Source of the DNA: Chara braunii
Taxonomy: Eukaryota; Streptophyta; Charophyceae; Charales; Characeae
Length of the DNA stretch: 36,523 nucleotides
NCBI GenBank assembly: GCA_003427395.1
Contig: BFEA01000306.1
Span: 558,259-594,781 of the forward strand
Direction: 5' to 3'
In this document: in pieces, positions 1-9,768 of the stretch
Position numbering within the stretch: the stretch's first letter is position 1
How the letters are laid out: each line of letters opens with the position of its first letter
Made by a program: the position numbers and the translations under genes
The notes under the pieces: model-generated
Database searches by the model: none
Seen by the model: the letters and a program-made list of their open reading frames with translations, nothing else
Told to the model about the DNA's origin: nothing

Positions 1-270
1 GGGGGCGGTCTGCATTTGATTGTGCGGAGGGCTGATGCTGGCTGCGGTCAACATTGGTATGAGGCGATGAGTGGTGGTCTGTTGTGTGCGGTTGGGTGGA
101 GGATCTGTGCACTGAATCAGCTTTCGGGAGTGGGTGAGCGATTGCCCAGCGAACCATTCGGCAAAACCAGTCTGAAAGTAGTGTGACATGAGTTGGTAGT
201 GTGTATGTGTGTGTGTGTGTGTACCAGGTACTGACCTGCGCAAAGGTGTCACCTTGATGCGGGTGCGGGC
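1..270. other. Unassigned left edge with short (GT)n tract
   Basis: No credible coding region or known repeat is seen in the first 200 bases. A (GT)n run occupies 206-222. From about 221 the sequence begins to resemble the reverse complement of the LTR at 34452-35775: ccaggtactgacctg here against the inverse of the stretch near 35155-35170. Confidence 0.5.
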
Positions 271-326
271 GTACCAAAGATGAAGCTGGAGCTATGGCGT
301 CACAAGTCCCCTGGCCTCCGCCTCAC

Positions 327-330
<4 letters not shown>

Positions 331-373
<43 letters not shown>
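331..373. repeat. (CT)n microsatellite
   Basis: Uninterrupted CT dinucleotides inside the first copy of the duplicated unit. Confidence 0.98.
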
Positions 374-375
<2 letters not shown>

Positions 376-506
376 CTTAAACTCACCCACAGACTGACTG
401 ACTGACTGACTCTATTCTAAACTACTACTACTACAGTTGTCACTACAGGTACCAAAGATGAAGCTGGAGCTATGGCGTCACAAGTAAGTCCCCTGGCCTC
501 CGCCTC

Positions 507-510
<4 letters not shown>

Positions 511-569
<59 letters not shown>
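511..569. repeat. (CT)n microsatellite
   Basis: Uninterrupted CT dinucleotides inside the second copy of the duplicated unit. It is longer than the tract in the first copy, so the two tracts have changed length since the duplication. Confidence 0.98.
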
Positions 570-571
<2 letters not shown>

Positions 572-633
572 CTTAAACTTACCCACTGACTGACTCTATT
601 CTAAACTACAACAACTACTACAGTTGTCACTAC

Positions 634-1060
634 AAGATTCTGCTGCTGATTAGGACGCATTAAACGAGATCCCCTGTAACTCCTCAGGAATTCTTTAACG
701 TCGCAGTCAGAACGACGTGATCAGCGAGTCCTCTCAACACTTAAAAAGATGGCTGTACAGCCTGCAGCTCGGATTTTGGGCCTACTATGCCACACTAAGC
801 AGCCCGCCGGTCTGTACTGGTCCTTGGGAGGGTTAGGCCTCTGGGACGTGTCAGTCGAAGTCGTCAAACATGGACTTAAGCCCTACTCAGCCTGTGCAGG
901 TTTGGTCAACGCAGCTCTACAAACCACATGCACAGAGTCCTATCACCTGGACAGAAGTGACTCAAAGCAGTCAGACGAGACAGACAAACTCAGCAAGTAC
1001 CAAGGGTTAAGTGCACATCCACAGGGCAAGGGGATAGGTTGATTATACCAATTCCAGCTT
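634..1060. other. No recognised feature; one weak ORF at 749-1042
   Basis: A 97-codon ATG ORF occupies 749-1042 on the plus strand. Its product has no motif, signal peptide or domain I recognise and it sits among repeats, so I regard it as chance. Nothing else is visible here. Confidence 0.4.
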
Positions 1061-1157
1061 GGTCAAGTACTTGGTCAACAGCCTCGGTCAATGCTGGTCA
1101 ACACGCAGTTACACTTGGTTAACACTCTGGTCGACGTCGCCGGTCAAGTTCTTTGAC
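1061..1157 (+). promoter_or_regulatory. Cluster of GGTCAA (W-box-like) motifs
   Basis: GGTCAA occurs exactly at 1061, 1073, 1086, 1096 and 1142, with the variants GGTTAA at 1117 and GGTCGA at 1129 and the inverse TTGACC near 1153. GGTCAA is the complement of TTGACC, the core bound by WRKY factors in plants. The cluster lies just upstream of the dispersed repeat at about 1160-3003. It could be an enhancer-like element or a short degenerate tandem repeat; binding is inferred only from the motif. Confidence 0.4.
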
Positions 1158-1159
1158 CC

Positions 1160-1295
1160 TCGGCTACGGCTGCCCACCCTTCTTCTTCACCAACCTCTCT
1201 CTCTCTTCCCATCTCTTCTTCGTCACAAGGTCCGAGCTTGGCGGCTATGGCCGCCACTTCCTTCTTCGAGGCTGCAAACCAATCTTTTATCGCTC

Positions 1296-1385
<90 letters not shown>

Positions 1386-3003
1386 CGTCGTTTCCTTCCT
1401 CTTCGAAGGCCGCTCCTTTCTTTCAAAGCGCAGCGGTTTTCTTCCCAATGGCCCTCTTCAATGTCGATCCCCTATGTCTCTTTGTAGCGGCTTCTTGTTC
1501 TTCACAGCGCGCGGAGGTCCTTTAGTGTGGCATTCTTCTTTTTACCAACCGCGATGCATGGTACAACGAGGGCTAGGAACAGCGACGGGCTATCGCTCTT
1601 CGACAACGGTGTGGCAACGACGTGCAATGGGTGGCAGCGCGCGTAGACTACGTATAGCAGCAAAACACGCGCGGTGACGAGCGAACAGCAAGTGCACGAC
1701 CTCCTTCTTCCCGCGCGCGTGGGTGCAGTGGTAGCACGCGATGACAGAGCGCAATCAACAAAGCACGCAAAACAGTAGGGCGCGGGCAGTAGCAACTTGC
1801 GACGGCGATAAGCGCGTAATGTTTTGGCGTGCGTTCGAAATGCCGGAGGCGCAATTGTAACGGCTGCAGCATGGCAGTGTGCAGCTAGCAGCGACCTGCT
1901 TGCGACATGTTACAGGGTGCGCAGTGCTGACGTGGCGCCTCCCCTTCTCCTTTCCACGACGATGATGATGACGTGGTGCCCCTTTTCCAATGATGACAAT
2001 GACCGCGATAGCAAGCGGTCACGATCTCGACGACGATCAACGGCAGAACAACAGAAACCAGCTCCGATACCAATGCAATCAGACGTGTCTTCTTCAACAT
2101 TCAGCACGTGCTCAAACAGATGACGATCAATCTGGTGCAGAAGCGCTCACACAAAGCTCAGAGATAACGTGGCCAAAAACACAGTTCAGATTCGAACTTG
2201 ACTCGATCGGCAATGGCCGATCAATGTTCCCTCAACAACTTATTCACGCACACACAACTCTGGATCTCCCTAAATGTCCCGCACACAAGAACTCCACACA
2301 CTCGTATACACACGCACACACACACTAACACCCTACTATTAAGCTATGGCAGCTATCGCTGCCTCCTCTTACTACTAACAACACCACCGGCTATGGCCAC
2401 ATCTCCTTCCTCTTAGCCCACTTCTCCTACGGGCACCTGCAGACCTCCGCAGCACAAGACGCTCAGGCAACGCTTCCGCAAGGCTCACAGGCATAATGAA
2501 TGAATGACTTGACGTTGCCTTTTTCTTTATACTTCGAATTGTCGAAGGTCTGCCCTTGGACCCTAGGCCCAGGGTGCAGACAATCCTGCATGGTACTTGC
2601 TGACTAGACAAAGTGCGACCTGGGACTGGTACTGCTGACTGGGCAAGGCTAGACTGCCCGTTTGCCCTTGCCTACGAACTGGCATCCCCACATTACGAAA
2701 GGCCACTTCTGGATCTTCCGGAAGACTGTGAACTTAACCCTTCGGTATTGTAGCAGCTACGACCTTGACCTTTCGGTATTGTAGCAGCTACGACTTGTAC
2801 CACCGCTAAGACTTCTAATCCACAGACCTACTGTTCGAGACCCGACGACCACACTACCTACAGCAAGCAAACACGCAACTTTCAACACACAGGTCGCGGG
2901 TTTAAGCACACACGAGTCAACAGATACTATACACGGGTGTGGGCGAGGTTTGGGATCGAGCCCTGGGGACTGCATCTGCTACCGTGAAGGTGAAAACCGT
3001 TTC
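1160..3003 (+). repeat. Dispersed repeat family R1, copy A
   Basis: This segment is a diverged direct copy of 30766-32030. Shared landmarks in the same order are a (CT)n tract, ccaataccaatgcaatcag-like sequence (2065 and 31170), an atggcagctat block (2345 and 31446), the gcaacgcttccgca block, tggtacttgctg, and gggatcgagccctggg just before a common end at gtgaaaaccgt (about 3000 and 32030). The size, CT-rich start and PBS-like ggatcgagccc near the end suggest an LTR or untranslated part of a retroelement, but I cannot fix TG/CA ends. The ORFs here are not conserved in frame between copies. Confidence 0.7.
1299..1381. repeat. (CT)n microsatellite, 83 bp
   Basis: Uninterrupted CT dinucleotides. 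In the translation track of any reading frame they appear as long Ser-Leu runs on the plus strand or Arg-Glu runs on the minus strand, which creates spurious ORFs at 1059-1525. Confidence 0.98.
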
Positions 3004-3289
3004 AGAAGAATTATTGAGCTCACAAAGTAGAGGCAACTGTAGACGGGGAAGTGTAGCACACGGTAAAAGCAGAACCCACAACAACATCTAATAGAATTGG
3101 GAAAAGGATTACAGTGTTTCACTTCAGAAGACCAGATTTTCAAAGTGCTAGATGTTCGTATTCCAAAGCAAGAAAAGTGAGAATGTAAGAAAAGTACGGA
3201 TAAGATGCGTAGGAGTCACCATTAGAGGAGCACGCCTTATGTGGGAATCTGCAGTAAGAGAGTAAAGCATTGTGACATTTATGTGCAAA
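3004..3289. other. No recognised feature
   Basis: Intergenic sequence between repeat R1 copy A and the inverted leader relic. I see no ORF with recognisable content, no RNA gene and no strong repeat. Confidence 0.4.
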
Positions 3290-3548
3290 CATGCAGCGAA
3301 CGATGCTCTCGCCGGTTGTCGATCGCCATGTCAGCAACAATGCACCGCAGCAGCAATGTCGTCGTCTTCAAGTCGAACTCATCATTTACAGCGGGTAGGT
3401 GTGCGCGCGCGCATCAATGTCTAGATCGTGATAACGATTGTGCGCGCCTATAGACGTGATTCAATCAACGCACGACACCTCCCTTACTTACCTTGGCGCG
3501 TTGTGGCGCGTAACAGTAGATCGCAACGAAAAAGATAAGCTCTTATGT
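3290..3548 (-). mobile_element. Inverted relic of the chromovirus leader
   Basis: Read on the minus strand, this matches 5365-5620 just after the primer binding site of the chromovirus: gcgccaaggtaagtaggga, the tctatagRcRcgcacaatcgttatc stretch, gcgcacacctaccc, ttcgacttgaagac and agagcatcgtt appear in the same order. A degenerate PBS (agagcttatc against the intact aaagcttacc) marks its 3548 end. No LTR sequence is recognisable beyond 3548, so this is a fragment of a separate, older insertion in the opposite orientation. Confidence 0.8.
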
Positions 3549-3961
3549 CATTTCTAGTGAGTGCTGCGACAGATAATGAGTATAGCAATAGTATATGAAA
3601 CATGCAACAGCGACCAAGTGCATCGACATGAACAAACAAATAGATTGATTTGGAAATGGGATGTTGGAATGGAGGAGGGAAGAGGGGCAGATGGACGTAT
3701 GGAACCAGAAAAGCAACACACGACAACAGAGAAAATCCCATATGTCCATAGGTCGTTATGTAAGAGTACACTGAACAAAAAGTTTAGCAAAGTCCAATCA
3801 CAAGGGGGAAAAAGGGATGGATGTTCTATATGGACTGACAGTTTGATTGAATCGGAATCCAACTTAAGAGGTTGCCCAAACAAAAGAAAAAGTGAAGCGA
3901 AAAGTCAAATAATACTAATCGGCAACATTCCAATAATGACAGCCAGAGGGAAACTTTATTG
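3549..3961. other. No recognised feature
   Basis: A 134-codon plus-strand ORF and several minus-strand ORFs overlap here, but none shows a known motif. I see no other structure. Confidence 0.4.
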
Positions 3962-4170
3962 TTAAACCACCAGTACTTGGCCCAGCTATCGGCCGCGGTA
4001 CTTTCCCGTTAACGCGCCGCACCTTTAGGGCTTCGGGGTACCGGACCACAATGGCTGGAAGCGCCAGCCAAAATTTTTTTGAAACGGTACCCTAGCGCTT
4101 CGGCGAAAATCGGTGCGCAGGGGCATTCCAGGCTCGGCATCGATAGTTGGGCCAAGTACTGGTGGTTTAA
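3962..4170. mobile_element. 209-bp MITE-like foldback element
   Basis: The left 30 bases (3962-3991) and the reverse complement of the right 30 bases (4141-4170) differ at one position; the termini begin TTAAACCACCAGTACTTGGC. TTAA occurs at both outer ends, consistent with a TTAA (piggyBac-like) target duplication. A TA duplication (Tc1/mariner-like) fits equally well because the sequence is palindromic. The interior has further inverted pieces: GGTACC at 4037 and 4086, and a small hairpin TGGCTGG/CCAGCCA at 4051-4069. There is no coding capacity, so any movement would need a transposase from elsewhere. Confidence 0.8.
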
Positions 4171-4306
4171 TGGTTGTACAACCTTGTAGAGTTAAGTTAA
4201 CCAAACTTTATGTAGTCTAGGACTCTATTACGGATCAGAACTTGATGCACAAGCAAATATAACATATAGTTGTACATTTATTTCTGAATGGGGAGGAAGA
4301 TTAAAA

Positions 4307-5356
4307 TACAATAACCCGCTCAAATATGCCTATGTCGTCGGCCAAGGGGGCCACCGGCAGGCCACGAAATGAACCTCAGGCCCTGCGTCCGACTGAGGGG
4401 AACAAAACCCCTCAAATGTGGCTTCAGAGGCCCTACGCTCGAAAATTGACCGAAGTCAACTGTATGTTGAAATATTGAGGCTCACGAGTCAAAGTCTTCA
4501 CGGACCCAGTCCAGGCCACCGATCAGACACACACACTTGGTTGTATGCAGGTATCCAGACAACATTCGGTCCAAGTGGAAGTTTGCAACTGTACAAGATC
4601 GAGGCCGTCGACTGTGAGTCAATCCGAGCCTCTGTAGGTGAGAAACTAGAGGCAGGTCAACTTTGTCAACACTATTTATTGACCCTGGGAGTCAACGTTC
4701 AGTCTTGCCTTGCTGCTTGACGCTGGCACAACACTGGCTTGATGCTGGCTGGACTCTAGCAAGACACTCTGACTCTACGCTGGCATTGTTCGACGACGAA
4801 GCGAGACTGCTGCTTTGCATGTTGGCCTCTCTGTGCTCCTGGCGCCAGCTGTCTTCTTGGATGCTGACGTGGCACTTGCCACACTGTCTTGGCATTGTTG
4901 TTGTGGCACATTCATTCAGTCTTCCACACTGATTGGGGATGCGACAAGGAGGGAGATTGGGATCTGCGGGATTGATTGAGTGAGAGAGAGGAGACTCACC
5001 TGTTAATCCGGTCGACATTGCGCGTTGTAGAGACGTCTTCGTGGGAGAACTTTGCCTACGTGGCACTATGTTGTGATCAGATCTCGTTATGCTCGTTTTG
5101 GGACACTGTTTGCTAACGTGGAGGAGGGGGCGACACCCTAAGGAGTGGGGAATGAGGGTGTTTTGTATACATGGACATTGATGGATACATTCTCTTCCAC
5201 CTTTTAAGTTTAACCTCCCCCCTACCTTCTTCGTCCTATGGTTACGAGACATTGTATTACAGATTACATTTCACAATTATTGGAGACATTTATCAGCGCT
5301 GAGTCATCTTGTATTTCGACACTTGCAAGTTTCCTCCAGACGGGGGGTTCATTACA
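4307..5356 (+). repeat. 5' LTR of the chromovirus
   Basis: The start is set by alignment to the 3' copy (tacaataaccc here, tgtagtaaccc at 11864, so the conventional TG has become TA). The end is set by ttaca just before the primer binding site; TGTA/TACA would be the terminal inverted repeat. Length is about 1050 bp. It contains a TGACGTGGCA motif at 4865 and TACGTGGCA at 5057, which recur many times in the leader. I did not find a convincing TATA box. Confidence 0.88.
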
Positions 5357-5359
5357 ATT

Positions 5360-5371
5360 TGGTATCAAAGC
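5360..5371 (+). other. Primer binding site, initiator tRNA-Met type
   Basis: TGGTATCAAAGC lies three bases after the LTR end. It differs by one base from the TGGTATCAGAGC that is common in plant LTR elements and pairs with the 3' end of initiator tRNA-Met. It primes minus-strand DNA synthesis in active elements. Confidence 0.9.
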
Positions 5372-5641
5372 TTACCTTCTTCCTTGTGATCTGTTGTTGT
5401 GCACCACAGCGCGCCAAGGTAAGTAGGGAGGTGCCGCACATTGATTCAATTGCGTCTATAGACACGCACAATCGTTATCGTGATCTAGACATTGATGCGC
5501 GCACGCACACCTACCCATTGAATATGATGATTTTCGACTTGAAGATGGCGACATCGCTGATGTGGGGCATTGTTGTTGGCGCGGCGATCGACGGCCGGCA
5601 AGAGCATCGTTGGCTGTAGCTCTGATGTGGCGTTGGACGAT

Positions 5642-5713
<72 letters not shown>

Positions 5714-6690
5714 AGACACTGACGTGGCATGGGAGTGCTGCCTACGTGGCAAGGCGCTTGGGTGCTGACGTGGCATCCAAAGTGTCGACGGGGTATTGTT
5801 TGACTGGCCCTTGCCTGTGTCACGACTCACCTGCTGATGTGGCGCTTGCATACTCCGGCGGTATCTTCAATTTGATGTGGCAAACCAGTGATGAACGAGT
5901 TGGCAAATGGTACACTGCTGACGTGGCACTCTTGTTGACCATTGACGCTGACGTTGCATTCTCCGTGGAGGTGCTGCGTTAGCAGACTAGGAGTGACACA
6001 TGGCAGGAGGTGTGCGCTGCCACTTTCTAAAGATTGGTGAGGGATTGATCCTTGCACTTGAGCGTGCTGGCGGGCCATGCAGCATCACGAAAAGGATGTA
6101 GTGCCACGCGTCACCCCTTGTGCCTCGCTGCATTGGCATTTGCAGAAGGACAGTCGAGAGGATGAGCTGCTGACATCTTGATTGATTGTTGTTTTGTTGG
6201 CTGACTCTACTCACCGTGGGCTGTTCTGTGGATGTCTGCTCCTCACCAACTGTGTTGTCTTGATCACACTGGTCCTGACTGCGGGACATGTACCACTCTC
6301 AGATAGGAACGTCATCACACATAACAAATTAGGAATTAAATAAAACAGAAGAATCCAAACCTTTATTTATTTCTTTTTATTTCTTTGCCGTAGGAATTAA
6401 ATTGAAGTGAGACCGTGGAATTTGCCGTTGTCTTTTACTATTTGAAGTTGATTGTGCGACGAACTCATTGGTCAAAATGGCTTTTGTACGGAACTGTCTG
6501 CGTGCGTCCATCTTGACCTGTTTCATACCCTTTCTTTTCTACTCCATCTCGGTCACCCTCTTTGATGATGAGGAGGCGGAGATAAGAAACTGAGGCCAAA
6601 TCAAAGATCGACAACAGCAAATGCTGAACCGTTTTCACACATTGCTCCAAGAGGCACAAGACGCTTGACCCGAGGTTGGACAGCACGTAA
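5372..6690 (+). other. Chromovirus leader with TGAYGTGGCR motif array
   Basis: This is a long untranslated leader between the PBS and gag. TGACGTGGCA or close variants start at 5558, 5623, 5720, 5742, 5766, 5835, 5873, 5919 and 5949. A (GA)n tract lies at 5645-5711. The first ~250 bp also exist as an inverted relic at 3290-3548. The ORFs on both strands here carry no domain I recognise. Confidence 0.75.
5645..5711. repeat. (GA)n microsatellite
   Basis: GA dinucleotides, essentially uninterrupted, inside the retroelement leader. Confidence 0.98.
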
Positions 6691-6699
6691 GCAGCCTGT

Positions 6700-8370
6700 T
6701 CGACCTGCGTGCAGCAGCAGACAAACTGAAATGGGCTGCAACTGCTGTCCAAATGATGGAAGCGAGCAGAAGTGTGCATCAACTGATTGATCAATTGGAA
6801 ATGGCTCTTGATCACTTTGTGGCGGAGCAATTTAGGAAGATGTGAAGAAGAGAAGAGGCTAAAGAAGAAATGAAGGCTAAAACATCTGAGAGAAAGGAAG
6901 AACTAACAAAAGAAATTATGGACGACACAATCCGACAACTTCAGAATGCGTTGGAAGTGGAAATGGAGAAGAAGAAGCCTATCACAAACAGAAGAGAGAA
7001 CAAGAAGAACAAGCAAAGAAAGTTGAAGAAATAAGACAAAAATTTCATGTAAACATAGAGGGTTCAGAAACTGACTTGGCGACTGTCTTGCAAAATATGA
7101 TGGCATACCTTGCGCATTTGGAAATCAAGATTGACAATGTCACTGCCGAACTGCAGACAGTGACAAGATTGGTCAAGGAAAAGTACAAGGTAGTGCACGA
7201 GGAGGAGACGGAGGGGAAAGAAGAGAAGAAACCCTAGGATAAGTTGATGCAAGACGCAATGAAGGGAACCAAGAAGACGTCGGAGAAACCAAAGACATTT
7301 GGGAAAGAACCCCAAGAGCCAGCGAAGCCCACCAAGAAGGAAGAAGGGGGATGCCCCAAAAGAAAAGAGAGTCAAAATGAAACTTGCTTTCACGTACAAT
7401 GGGAACCGGGGCGGACACTTATTGCTTTGGGTTGCTGAAATTCAAACTTATTGTAGAAGCGCTTGTGGAACCGAAAAGTCAAGTTGCCTTTACTACTTCA
7501 TGTTTGGGAGAGGTAGCGAAGGAATGGGTTTTGTCTGAAGCCAATGCTGCTGACTTCAAAGACATTGGGGAGTGGGCTAAGACAATGACCCTATCGGAAT
7601 TTCTCCAAAAAATTAAAGAGAGATTCCTCGACAAAATGACTACCAACAAGGCATTTGACGAGCTTACGACCATTAGGCAAAAGCGGTGGACAATTGTGGA
7701 TGCCCTGTCTCGCAAAGTGGATCATTTGTTGCAGGTACCCGGTTTGAACCTGCAGGACAATCAAGTCTTGTACATCTACTCTCGCGCATTGCCCGAGCCC
7801 ATTCGTGGACACCTTGTGTCCGAGGCGAAATCCGGTTAATATAACTATAGGCAGTTTCGTGACCTTGCGCTACAAAGGAAGCAGATGACCGCACACGTGA
7901 AGGGCACCTGTGCATCCGTTGTACAATGGACCGTCTGGCATGTCTTGTGGCCACAGAAGCAACAAGACCACACCCTCGTGAAGACGACGCAATTGAGAAG
8001 ATTCCTCTCAATGAGGCCACGGGTGGAGTAAGCGGTGGCAGTGAGTTCGCAAAGGGTGATGTCACTGCCATGGTGGCCAACACCAACTCGGGCGATAAGG
8101 AAAGAGCAAGAGACCACAGTGCTTCCCGAAGCATCCCGACATTGCAACCAGAAGGCCCCGGAAGAAAATGAAATTGACAAGAGAAAAATGGCAGGAACGA
8201 ATGAACAGTTGGCAGTGTCTCAAGTGTGGCACTACGAGGCGCATTATTGCATGGTGCCCTCTGAGTTGGCGGGTTCAGTTGAAGGTAAGGTGCCTAGAAC
8301 CCCTTTCAACCCCCCGACTCGCATGGTAGAGGATGATTCTTTTGCGGTCCATCACTCAGAACACCCTGAC
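6700..8370 (+). pseudogene. gag: Broken gag (capsid/nucleocapsid) of the chromovirus
   Basis: Gag packages the element RNA into virus-like particles. The N-terminal part (from about 6716, frame 2) encodes a Glu/Lys-rich stretch, DKLKWAATAVQMMEASRS onward, predicted to be coiled coil and interrupted by a TGA at 6842. A second helical, Leu/Glu-rich block follows at 7050-7235. The capsid-like core is clearest at 7440-7839 (KIKERFLDK, IYSRALPEPI), as in the retrotransposon gag family, and is entered by a frameshift near 7430. After a stop at 7837 the C-terminal region continues to about 8370. A CLKCG remnant of a zinc knuckle can be read at 8216-8230, but the downstream His/Cys are in another frame. 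Confidence 0.82.
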
Positions 8371-8378
8371 ATTGTTTT

Positions 8379-8896
8379 GTGTTTCGTCTCTTTGGACGAC
8401 CCCTTGACGAATTTGGAAATGAACTGATTTCTTTCAGAAGTCCGTGGACTAAAAAAGCAAAGTCTAAGGGTGAATTAATGATTGCTGACATTGAGATTGG
8501 ACATACACGAGTAGGTGCTTTGTTAGATCCTGGGTCGTCGCGGTTCTACAGTTCAGAAAAGGCAATTAAGAAGTTGCATTTTGGTATGCATGTGCAGGAC
8601 CTACCGCGACCTATCACGTCTATGCTTGCAGATAAAAGCACGATTACCGTCTCTCAGTATGTTGGTCGTGTTAAGTGTTATTTTCGAACGAAGGGAAACG
8701 AATTGCATGAAGTAACCTTCCTTGTAGAGAAGAACTTACCCTTTAATTCGATTTTAGGAATGGATTGGCACGAGGAATCCGACCCAGAACTCAAGTTTAA
8801 GGAAAAGATTGTCAACCTCAACGATAGCAATTCCAACCTGAATCCTATCAGACTATTCACAAGTTTGGTTCTCACTCATCACTGCCTTTCTGTTGT
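8379..8896 (+). pseudogene. pol: Aspartic protease region of pol
   Basis: The retropepsin-type domain is read in one frame from about 8455 to 8830. The active-site loop reads ALLDPGSSRFY: the catalytic Asp is present but the following Thr/Ser of the usual D-T/S-G is Pro, which probably inactivates it. The second hallmark, SILGMDW, lies at about 8752-8770. The protease would cut the Gag-Pol polyprotein. It is in a different frame from gag and from the reverse transcriptase, so the polyprotein is broken on both sides. Confidence 0.85.
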
Positions 8897-8989
8897 ATGA
8901 GTCTTCCCGCTTTTCATAGTATGGTCACAAAAAAGAAGTTGGCACAAGACGTAATGATGGTACTCATAAAGCGAGTCGGTGAGTGTTTT

Positions 8990-9768
8990 TTGTCCTACCC
9001 TCCTTCTATAGAAAAACTTCTAATTGAATTTATGGACTTGCGGGTTGAACCTATGGGGATAACTGAATCTGTTATCAAGCACACTATTGAGATCATTCCT
9101 GGAAGTAAGATTTCCAAAGGACCCATCTATCTGATGTCTCCTAGGGAATAGATGAATTGAAGAAACAACTGCAAAAACTTGCAGAGAAAGGATGGATTCA
9201 ACCAAGTTCCTCTCCCTATGGTGCTCCTGTCTTGTTCGTGCCCAAAAAGGAGGGAGTACTTAAACTTTGTATCGATTATCGTGGGTTGTATTCAATCACT
9301 GTTAAGAACACAAAACCTCTTCCTCGCATTGACGACTTGTTGGATCAGTTGCAAGGATGTAAGTACTTCAGTTAGATTGATCTAAAGTCAGGTTACCACC
9401 AGATCGAGGTGGCACCTAAAGATCAACACAAGACAACATTCCGAACCAGGTATGGTCGCTACGAGTTCGTGGTTATGCCTTTCGGATTGACTAATGCACC
9501 TGCTACTTTCCAAAGGTCTATGAATGAACCGTTTTGTCAATGGTTGGATCAATTCGTAATAGTGTATCTCGACAATATCCTCGTGCATAGCTAAACATTT
9601 ACGGTTCTATGACTGGTTCTACAAAAGTTGCGGGAAGGCAACTACAAACTGAATCCTAAGAAATCCGAGTTTGCTAAATTTGAGGTATTATACCTTGGAC
9701 GCATAGTAAACGAAGAAGGATTAAAACCTAAAGAGAAAAATAACAACAATTCGGGATTGGCCCTAACC
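8990..9768 (+). pseudogene. pol: Reverse transcriptase region of pol
   Basis: The linker before RT (IEIIPGSKISKGPIYLMSP, ending about 9145) and the palm/fingers domain ([20 protein letters not shown] onward) are in different frames, with a shift near 9148. An in-frame TAG at 9373 interrupts the [10 protein letters not shown] motif and a TAA ends the next block at 9592. [14 protein letters not shown] is intact. The catalytic YxDD box reads YLDN (about 9567-9578): the second Asp is Asn, which should abolish polymerisation. The thumb/connection (NPKKSEFAKFEVLYLG) continues to about 9760, with another stop near 9610. The change GAC GAT to GAC AAT is a CpG transition. Confidence 0.93.

Larger units (their letters stand above)
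221..633 (-). mobile_element. Inverted, internally duplicated LTR fragment
   Basis: Two direct copies, starting at 271 and 449 (offset 178), carry the same core: GTACCAAAGATGAAGCTGG, then agctatggcg, then cccctggcctccgcc, then a (CT)n run. The reverse complement of the same core lies inside the complete LTR at about 35075-35170, where the (GA)n tract also follows in the matching position. I infer a minus-strand fragment of that LTR family which later duplicated in tandem. The second copy carries GTAAGT at 484 where the first lacks four bases. Boundaries are approximate and no coding sequence is supported. Confidence 0.65.

Noticed and set aside
1059-1677. Overlapping plus and minus ORFs of 67-174 codons
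   Set aside because: They are open only because a (CT)n tract has no stops in any frame; the products are Ser-Leu or Arg-Glu runs.
5456-5851. 131-codon minus ORF and partners in the leader
   Set aside because: They cross the (GA)n tract and lie opposite the retroelement leader; no domain is visible.
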